A DNA stretch of 63,001 bases from Azolla pinnata. Its lineage: Eukaryota; Streptophyta; Polypodiopsida; Salviniales; Salviniaceae. Location of the stretch: assembly GCA_037176905.1 (NCBI GenBank), contig JBBBWG010011111.1, positions 163,790-226,790 of the forward strand, given 5' to 3'. Each line of letters starts with the position of its first letter. Within the stretch, counting starts at the first letter, position 1. Shown here piece by piece: positions 57,009 to 63,001 of this stretch. Made by a program: the position numbers and the translations under genes. Below the pieces are notes generated by a model. The model was not told the origin of the DNA and ran no database searches. It saw only the letters and a program-made list of their open reading frames with translations.

Positions 57009-57045
57009 AAGAATCCGATCCGATCCGATCCGATCCGATCGAATC
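57009..57045. repeat. (GATCC)n pentanucleotide run
   Basis: Four to five copies of atccg/gatcc flanked by related degenerate pentamers. Confidence 0.85.
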
Positions 57046-57220
57046 CAGACCAGTCCCGTCCCAATCCTAATGTCAATCCAAAATCTAATACAAGGATGGA
57101 GGATGGAGGGGAATAGGGATGGGCCACCTTCGTGCATCGGTCGGCTTCAGCTCTTTCTGCATTTTCGGGTTCATCTTCTTGTGAACGGTGACCTAAGAAG
57201 TGATGCAAAGCACAATTGGG

Positions 57221-57460
57221 GAGATTGGGCATGGCCACTGCCCCCACCACAAGAGAGTTCAAGCTTCCCTTTGTCAGAAAGACGATTTAAGCGAAAACGT
57301 GCCGTATTCTTTTCTTTTCCTTCTTTCTTTCTTTCTTTCTTTCTTTTTATATGAGCACAGTGGGAGATGGGCATGGCCACCACCACCACCACAGAGTCTC
57401 CAAGCTTCCCTTGGTCAGAAAGAAGATTAGGTGGAAGAGTGCCGTATTCTTTTCTTTCTC
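57221..57460. repeat. ~143-bp tandem duplication
   Basis: gagat(t)gggcatggcc starts at 57221 and 57364. Both copies continue with a caccac-rich block, caagcttccctt(t/g)gtcagaaag and gccgtattcttttctt. Confidence 0.85.
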
Positions 57461-57754
57461 TTTATATATATACATCCATCAATCTCATATGTCCCCAGCG
57501 ATTTTCCAGGCATTAAAGGACAGTTGGGTCCCAACCTGGTGGTCATATAATGGTCATATTCACACCGTCCATTTGGGCAGGTTATATTTGTAGTAACTTG
57601 CAAGAACAAAAGGCATTTTGCCTTGGACACCCAGAGTGGTAATATAATAGAAGTGTACTTGGGGAAAGGGAATTTATCTTATTTACATTGTCCTTTTAGA
57701 CAGGCCATATTTGTAACAACTTGTGGAAGGGCATTTTGCCTTAGCTTGTGTTAG

Positions 57755-57762
57755 TATATAAA
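57755..57762 (+). promoter_or_regulatory. TATA-box-like motif in module 1
   Basis: tatataaa in the first full tandem module, about 112 bases before the conserved ATG of the module. Whether it drives transcription is unknown. Confidence 0.25.
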
Positions 57763-58182
57763 CGAAAGTTGGGGCAAACTTTCTCCCAATGATATCGGAT
57801 ACATTGAAAGTACTCTTTTTCTTTTTTTTTTCCCCCCCTTCTTTTGCCCTCTTCATTCTTGGCGACATGGACCACATTTGCCTGGGGCCAGAAGCTTTTG
57901 CAGATGACGATAAGCCCACGAATGAATGCGGACCAAATGCACGACAAAGCGGAACATGGGCACGATTTCCTGAACAAGCTCCGCTCGCGGCCGTTCCGCG
58001 TTGCCAATGGCCATTTATCGCGTCCGAGCTCTTTAGGGTTTCGGGGTCAGAATACCTTCTTCTGCTTCTTAGCACAGAGTGATCATATAATGGTCGTATT
58101 CACATTGTCCTTTTCAGACAGGCTATCGATCTATTTGCAAAAATAACTTGAGGAAAAGGCATTTTGCCTTAGCTTGTGTTAG

Positions 58183-58189
58183 TATATAA
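58183..58189 (+). promoter_or_regulatory. TATA-box-like motif in module 2
   Basis: tatataa at the equivalent position of the second module, about 108 bases before the conserved ATG. Confidence 0.25.
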
Positions 58190-59026
58190 CGAAGTTGGGG
58201 GTAACCTTCTCCCAACAGCGTCCGATACATTGAAAGCACTCTTATTATTATTATTATTATTATTATTATTTCTCTCCTCATTCTTGGCGATATGGACCAC
58301 ATTTGTCTGGTCAGAAGCTTTTGCAGGCGATAATATTTGTATGAATGCGGCCAAACGCACGACGAACCAGAACATGGGCACGATTTCTCGAACAAGCTCC
58401 ATCGCCGCCTTTGCTCTGCATCGGCATGACCACGATTGCGTCCGAGCTCGTTAGGGTTTCGGGGTCGAACACCTTCTTCTTCTTGGGCTTTAGGGTTCAG
58501 GGTGTTTTAGGGTTTCGGGCGCTTTAGCTCAAGGAGACAGACAAGACAAGACAGCCCACGCATTGCGCTCTCGAGATTCCGTTTCCCCCCCCCCCCCCCC
58601 CCACACAAGATTCTCGCCCCACGATACCATTTACCACATGACAGCGATAACGTCGTCGTCATGTGTCGAAAAGAGATATTCGACATGGGAGCAAGCTCAT
58701 AAGCTGGACATGGAATCTGTATTACTATAATCGCGGCGTTCCGAAGCATATGATCCAATGATCGAGGGAGCCCCGTTTTCGGTGGTTCGAAGGGCCAGAG
58801 TTTCGGTCGTGCCCCAAGGCAAAGCAATCGGAACGACAAAGGAGGAGGAGGAGGAGGAGAAGAGGAAGAGCATCGATCGAAGCAACGAATATCCATTGTT
58901 TATTCACGTTGGCGACGACGACGACGACGATGATGATGATGATGCCCTAGGTTGAGAAATATGAATGGGTGCTGGATGGTGTACAAAGGAATCGACGCGG
59001 AAGCCATTCATGTTGGCGGTGGCGGC

Positions 59027-59097
59027 AATCGCGCGCCTCCGACAAATCTAGAGAAGAAAATCGCGTGCCTCCGACAAATCTAGAGAAGAAAATCGCG
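59027..59097. repeat. 31-bp tandem duplication
   Basis: cctccgacaaatctagagaag occurs at 59037 and 59068 in two nearly identical adjacent units. Confidence 0.9.
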
Positions 59098-59410
59098 GCT
59101 TTTCTTTTTAATTCCTCCCGACATGTAGATACATACATACACACACATAGATCTATCTATCTATCTATCTATCTATATGTGTTCCTCCACACTTAGCATC
59201 ATTTCCTTGGAAAGCCGCTTTTGGTCTACACCTACGAATCCCAAACGTTTCCGGCCAAAGCGCGATCGATCGGGGATGGCTTAGCCCGAACGCCGTTTCC
59301 GAAAACATTGCAAGAAGAAAAAAGGGGTCGAAGAAGAGCCGAACGATTGATCGATTGATTTCACAATAGCAATGCGATCGAATCGACAATAGCAATGCGA
59401 TCGGAATGCT

Positions 59411-59450
59411 ATAGATAGATAGATCCATTGATTGATCGATCGATCGATCC

Positions 59451-59496
<46 letters not shown>

Positions 59497-59520
59497 GGAT
59501 GGATGGATGGATGGATGGAT
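59411..59520. repeat. GATA/GATC/GATT/GATG microsatellite beside the MYC stop codon
   Basis: Compound tetranucleotide tract ending nine bases 3' of the MYC stop codon, so it is probably transcribed as part of the 3' UTR. Confidence 0.9.
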
Positions 59521-59529
59521 CGAGCGAGC

Positions 59530-62500
59530 TTAGGCCAAGCTGCCGCAGTTGCATTGCGCTCTCCCCTTTGCGGCGATGGCCGTCGCGAGCTCGTCCTCGC
59601 GCAGCATCTCCGCGTCGTCGTCGTCGGCGGGAAGCTTCACGATCGTCGACTGGTACAATCGGCCGGCGCGCAGCGAGACGCTCGAGTGCTGCACGTCGAG
59701 CCGCAGCGCGCGGAGCGCGGCGGCCGCCCGGGCGACGGGGTGCTCCCACGGGCGGCTCTCGACCTGCACCAGCGCCTCGCGGCTGGCGAGGAAGGTCGCC
59801 TTCACATGCAGATCGTGCTCGGGGCACGGGAGGAGCTTCGGCTCGTGCGGTTGCGGCCGCGATCGCGAATCGCAGCTGCTCTGCGGCTCCTTGCCGACGG
59901 TGACGACGATGCTCCTCGCGTCGTCACCGTCGTCGGCGGCGGCGGCGGCGGCGGCGTTGCTGCTAGGGTTTGCCGCTGCGACGATCGGGCTCGCGTTAGG
60001 GTTTCCCGCGTCCTTCTCCTGCCCCAGCCCCAGCCCCAGCTCCAGCTGCTGCACCCTCGCCTTCAGCTCCTCGATGTAGGCGACGGCGTCCCCGAGCAGC
60101 GACGCCTTGTCCATCTTCGTCACGTTGGGCACCACGGCGCGCAGCGCGTAGAAGCGCGTGTTGAGCTTCTCGCGCCGCTGCCGCTCCGCCTCCACGTGCG
60201 ACAGCGGCTCCTCGCGCCCGTTCGCGGGCTTCCGCCCCCGCTTCCTCGGCTTGTGCTCCGCAGCCGCCGGCGCCATCGGCATCACCGGCATCATCGCCGT
60301 CGCCATCGCCGGCGGGGATCCCTCCTCCATCAACGACATGTCCATGTCCGAGTGCTCCGATTCCATCGCCCCCGCCACGACCTGCATCAGGCTCCCTTTC
60401 GCCTCCTCCTCCTCCTCCTCCTCCTCCTCCCCCTCCTCCGCCGCTTTCACACCTCCCTTGCTCGCCTTCACGCCGCCGCCGGCAGCGGCGGCCGCCTTCT
60501 TCAACCCATCCAGCCCCGCCTGCGCCGGCGGCGCGGAATTCACGCACCTGTACTCCCCATCGCTCGCGCCGGCGCCCGGCAATCGACTCGCGCTGCTTTG
60601 GACGCTCGGATTGTGCTGCTGCTGCAGTGCCTGCGCTTGCACTTTGGCGGGGAAGCTGATCGAGATCCGCGGCGCAATGCCCGCGATGTCGGCATGGTTG
60701 TCGTCGATGTTGAAGATCTGCGGCGGGCCATGGCTCCGGCCGTTGCCGCTAGCCGCCTTGGAGAGAGGAAAGCTGCCGCCGCAGGCGCCGCTCTTGGCCG
60801 GCAGGGCGAAGTGGCTGTCGCACGAGACGGCCGTCGTGAGCGAGGACGAAGAGCGGGTGATGTTGCTGAGCTCCGAGAAGCGGTCGTCGTCGTCATCGTG
60901 GTGGTGGTGGTGGTGGTGGTGGTGGTGGGCGGCGGAGCGGAGGAAGTCGGAGGCGGGGGCATTCTTGGCGGGGGAGGAGGGCAAGAAGGAGGAGGAGGAG
61001 GAGGAGGAGAAGCCAGGAGCGGCAGCAGCAGCAGCAGCAGCATTAGGCGGGGGGTGGGAGGAGCTCTGGTAGTGGTTGTGGCCCGAGGGGGGCGAAGAAA
61101 GGAAGGAGTGAGGGATGGGGAATTTGGCGCTGCCGCCGCCGCCGCCGCCGCTAGGGAAGGCAGCCGATTGCCAAGAAGGGAGAAAGGCATGGGCGGTGGT
61201 GGGATGGCCGAAGGTGGGCAGTTGATTCGGGTGGTACAGCGCGGGGCTAGCGTTGTTGCTGTGGTGGTTGGCGGTGGCGGGCGGGAGGCGATTGTATCGG
61301 GCAGCGGCAGCGGCGGCGGCCGAGGAAGATGAAGAGGAGGAAGAAGAAGAGGAAGAAAAGGAAGAGGAGGAGGAGGAGGAGGGAGAGGAGGAGGAAGAAG
61401 AGAAAGAAGCGGGGGGATGAGGGGAGAGGGACGACGGCGAGGAGGAGGAGGAGGAGGAGGAGGAGGAGGAGGAGGAGAAGAGGGCGGCGACGGAGCGGAC
61501 GACGGAGAGGTCCTCGTGCATGATCTCGGTGGAGCCGAGCTCGACGACGCCGTTGGCGACGGGGAGGCAGAGGATGGTGCGGATGCCGAAGCGGAGGGCG
61601 AGGAGGGCGCGGGGGCAGCCGGGGGGGGCATTGTCGGCGCCGTCGTTGGAATGGTGGTTGGAAGTGTGGAAGCTGGAGCCGGGGGGCGCGGAGAGCCACG
61701 CGTGCCGCGAGCTCGCAAACACCTTCCCGGGAGTGCCCGATCCGATGGGGAACGAGTACATCATGGAGACGAGGTAGAACCACTCGGCGTCGGTCACCTC
61801 CTCCAAGAAGGGCCCGGGCCCGGCGCCGCCGCTGGCGCTGGCCTCTTCGCCGCCGCCGCCGCCCACCAGCGCCTGCAGCTCCCTCAACACCCGCCGCCTC
61901 AGCTGCTGATCCGCCTCGCTCACCTTCCCGGGTCTCGGGTTCGAATCCGCCTGCCTCTGGTTGAAGCTCCCGTCCCCCCACCCCAGCACCAGCTCCTGCT
62001 CTTCTTCTTCTCCGACTCCTCCGACTCCTCCGACTCCTCCGACTCCTCCGACTCCGACTCCGACTCCTCCGACTCCGACTCCTCCGACTCCGACTCCTCC
62101 GACTCCGACCCCGACTCCTCTGACTCCGACGCCCTGCGACTCCGTCAGCTGCCAGAAGATGGCGTACGTCCACCCCTCCTCCGTCCCCGTCCCCGCCTCC
62201 ACCACCGCCTGCAGCTTCCTCTGCAGGCTCTCCTCCCCCTCCTCCTCTTCCTCCTCCTCCTCCATCTCCACTGCTGCTGCTGCTGCTGCTGCTGCAGCTG
62301 CTGCTTCCTTTTCTTCTTCTCCTCCTTCTTCTCCTTCTTCTTCTTCTACCCCGCTCCCTTCCAGATGCGGCGCAGGAGCAGGCGCAGGCGCACCTGGACC
62401 TGGATGGCTATGGTGGCTCGGCGACCAGCTCCCCCCCCCCCCCGCTGCTGCTGCTGCTGCCCATGCTGCCCCCGCCCCCATGTCCCCCGCCGCCGCCGCC

Positions 62501-62727
62501 GCCGCCGCCGCCCCATTCGATCTGCTGCTCGCCCCCTGCTGCTGCTGCTGCGCCTCCATCCCTGCTCCTCCTCCTCCCCCTCCTCCCGTGTTGTTGCCCG
62601 ACGACGACGCCGCCTCCTGCCATAGCGGCTCGCTGAACGCCCCCAGTATCGCCGCGTCGTCGAAGCACCACCTGAAATCCGCCAACAGATCCGTCTCTCC
62701 CGCCGCCGGGCTGCTGCTGCTGCTCAT
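59530..62727 (-). CDS. MYC: MYC2/3/4-type bHLH transcription factor
   Basis: Nuclear regulator of jasmonate-type responses, intronless as in MYC2, 1065 aa against about 600-700 in angiosperms. The bHLH-MYC_N/JAZ-interaction region is present (GWTYAIFWQ ~189, [21 protein letters not shown] ~310, [28 protein letters not shown]). Then come a basic nuclear signal (KPRKRGRKP ~825), the bHLH ([14 protein letters not shown], His-Glu-Arg E-box contacts, ~838-890) and an ACT-like C-terminal domain. The extra length comes from homopolymer tracts: Ser, Ala, Gly, Glu, ten His near 604, and a Gly-Val repeat inserted in the MYC_N domain before VLGWGDG. The gene is far more GC-rich than the rest of the window. 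The ATG at 62727 is followed directly by Ser-rich sequence, and the frame is unbroken to the stop. JAZ binding and G-box recognition are inferred from the family. Confidence 0.93.
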   Translation of the reverse strand: MSSSSSPAAGETDLLADFRWCFDDAAILGAFSEPLWQEAASSSGNNTGGGGGGGAGMEAQQQQQGASSRSNGAAAAAAAAGDMGAGAAWAAAAAAGGGGSWSPSHHSHPGPGAPAPAPAPHLEGSGVEEEEGEEGGEEEKEAAAAAAAAAAAVEMEEEEEEEEGEESLQRKLQAVVEAGTGTEEGWTYAIFWQLTESQGVGVRGVGVGVGGVGVGGVGVGGVGVGVGGVGGVGGVGGVGEEEEQELVLGWGDGSFNQRQADSNPRPGKVSEADQQLRRRVLRELQALVGGGGGEEASASGGAGPGPFLEEVTDAEWFYLVSMMYSFPIGSGTPGKVFASSRHAWLSAPPGSSFHTSNHHSNDGADNAPPGCPRALLALRFGIRTILCLPVANGVVELGSTEIMHEDLSVVRSVAALFSSSSSSSSSSSSSPSSLSPHPPASFSSSSSSPSSSSSSSFSSSSSSSSSSSSAAAAAAARYNRLPPATANHHSNNASPALYHPNQLPTFGHPTTAHAFLPSWQSAAFPSGGGGGGSAKFPIPHSFLSSPPSGHNHYQSSSHPPPNAAAAAAAAPGFSSSSSSSFLPSSPAKNAPASDFLRSAAHHHHHHHHHHDDDDDRFSELSNITRSSSSLTTAVSCDSHFALPAKSGACGGSFPLSKAASGNGRSHGPPQIFNIDDNHADIAGIAPRISISFPAKVQAQALQQQHNPSVQSSASRLPGAGASDGEYRCVNSAPPAQAGLDGLKKAAAAAGGGVKASKGGVKAAEEGEEEEEEEEEAKGSLMQVVAGAMESEHSDMDMSLMEEGSPPAMATAMMPVMPMAPAAAEHKPRKRGRKPANGREEPLSHVEAERQRREKLNTRFYALRAVVPNVTKMDKASLLGDAVAYIEELKARVQQLELGLGLGQEKDAGNPNASPIVAAANPSSNAAAAAAADDGDDARSIVVTVGKEPQSSCDSRSRPQPHEPKLLPCPEHDLHVKATFLASREALVQVESRPWEHPVARAAAALRALRLDVQHSSVSLRAGRLYQSTIVKLPADDDDAEMLREDELATAIAAKGRAQCNCGSLA
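61990..62135. repeat. CTCCGA/CTCCGACTCC repeat coding for Gly-Val tract
   Basis: About 20 short units of tccgactcc type inside the MYC reading frame, in phase (multiples of three), encoding Gly-Val-Gly-Gly-Val repeats on the minus strand. Confidence 0.9.
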
Positions 62728-63001
62728 CTCCTCTCCTCTCCTCTCCTCTCCTCTCCTCTTCCCCCTGTATCTTCTTCTCCTGCTGCTGCTTCTTCTTCTG
62801 CCTGCGTGCCTCTACCTGTTCCTGATCCTGTTCCTGATCCTGATCCTGCTGCTCAGGATCCTTCTGCTGTCCCTGTGCCTGTGCCTGTGTACGCCCTCTG
62901 CTCCGCTGTCCAGATTCGCAAGCGGCATACGCACATGGGCTGGGGCGTCTTCTTATGTCCACGCCGCCGAACCCCCCCCACCCCCAACCCACCCCCCTCC
63001 C
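62728..63001 (-). promoter_or_regulatory. 5' leader/promoter-proximal region of the MYC gene
   Basis: It starts with a (CTCCT)n-like pentamer tract next to the ATG, purine-rich on the sense strand, followed by CTG and CCTGAT repeats and a C-rich end. The transcription start cannot be placed and the window ends here. Confidence 0.4.

Larger units (their letters stand above)
57541..58483. repeat. Tandem promoter-like modules (one partial, two ~400-bp copies)
   Basis: Partial copy 57541-57635, full copies ~57684-58082 and ~58083-58483. Shared order: catataatggtc(a/g)tattcac, acattgtcctttt..agacaggc, ggcattttgcctta(gc), gtgttagtatata, cttctcccaa, tgaaag(t/c)actctt, attcttggcga(c/t)atggaccacattt, agaagcttttgcag, gaacatgggcacgattt, gcgtccgagctc, ttagggtttcggggtc. 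The two full copies differ by a poly-T/C stretch against an (ATT)n run. Confidence 0.85.
53786..59529. other. Long gene-free region between RING and MYC genes
   Basis: About 5.7 kb without a recognisable gene. The 133-codon frame at 54055-54456 and the 191-codon frame at 55920-56495 match no family I know. Present are a dispersed-repeat copy (55617-55720), C-runs (about 56694-56706 and 58585-58602), a GATCC-type pentamer run (57009-57045), a 143-bp duplication (57221-57460), tandem promoter-like modules (57541-58483), and GAC/GAT (58905-58943), ATCT (59149-59175) and GATT/GATG (59411-59520) microsatellites. Confidence 0.6.

Noticed and set aside
59488-62625. Long plus-strand open frames (614 and 402 codons) opposite the MYC gene
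   Set aside because: They are GC-rich shadows rich in Arg, Val, Gly and Pro repeats with no family resemblance; the minus strand has the conserved MYC_N and bHLH motifs.

Overview
The window is nuclear DNA of a land plant. Ten protein-coding genes, most with many introns, are recognisable by family. They include lineage markers such as a Pol IV/V second-largest subunit (NRPD2/E2), a MAP65, a STRUBBELIG-family receptor, a MYC2-type bHLH and a long PLS-type PPR protein. The PPR style (a long PLS array in one exon, no DYW domain), the compact spacing of about one gene per 6 kb and the heavy simple-sequence load would suit a seed-free vascular plant (fern or lycophyte). The species cannot be fixed from the sequence. 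A 100-base run of N at 23141-23240 is an assembly gap.

Layout: galectin-domain beta-1,3-galactosyltransferase (-, 2418-7135); MAP65 (+, 10444-14299); PPR protein (-, 15240-18248); ribosomal protein S6 (-, 20437-23085); NRPD2/E2 (+, 26489-31467); SRF-type LRR receptor pseudokinase (-, 33175-39358); NEDD8 protease DEN1/NEDP1 (+, 41935-44278); GH28 polygalacturonase-like enzyme (+, 47018-50806); Topors-like RING protein (+, 52946-53785); MYC-type bHLH factor (-, 59530-62727). I derived every exon by matching reading phase across GT-AG (once GC-AG) junctions. All ten models keep frame and give family-typical lengths, except the MYC protein, which low-complexity inserts make unusually long.

The genes do not form a pathway or operon. 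They cover cell-wall glycosylation and pectin metabolism, the cytoskeleton, translation, RNA-directed DNA methylation, receptor signalling, deneddylation, ubiquitination and jasmonate-type transcription control. Divergent pairs (GalT/MAP65, RPS6/NRPD2, SRF/DEN1) share intergenic promoter regions of 2.6-3.4 kb.

The space between genes is dominated by local tandem duplication and simple repeats: units of 30-400 bp duplicated two to about twelve times occur near most genes. There are few mobile elements: one 404-bp TIR element resembling a MITE at 1091-1494, and one decayed retroelement reading frame antisense in an SRF intron (35671-36181). I found no complete novel system. The most unusual items are the nested satellite at 24350-25330, the tandem promoter-like modules at 57541-58483, the GC-AG intron, the microexon starts, and repeat insertions inside conserved enzyme or regulator domains.
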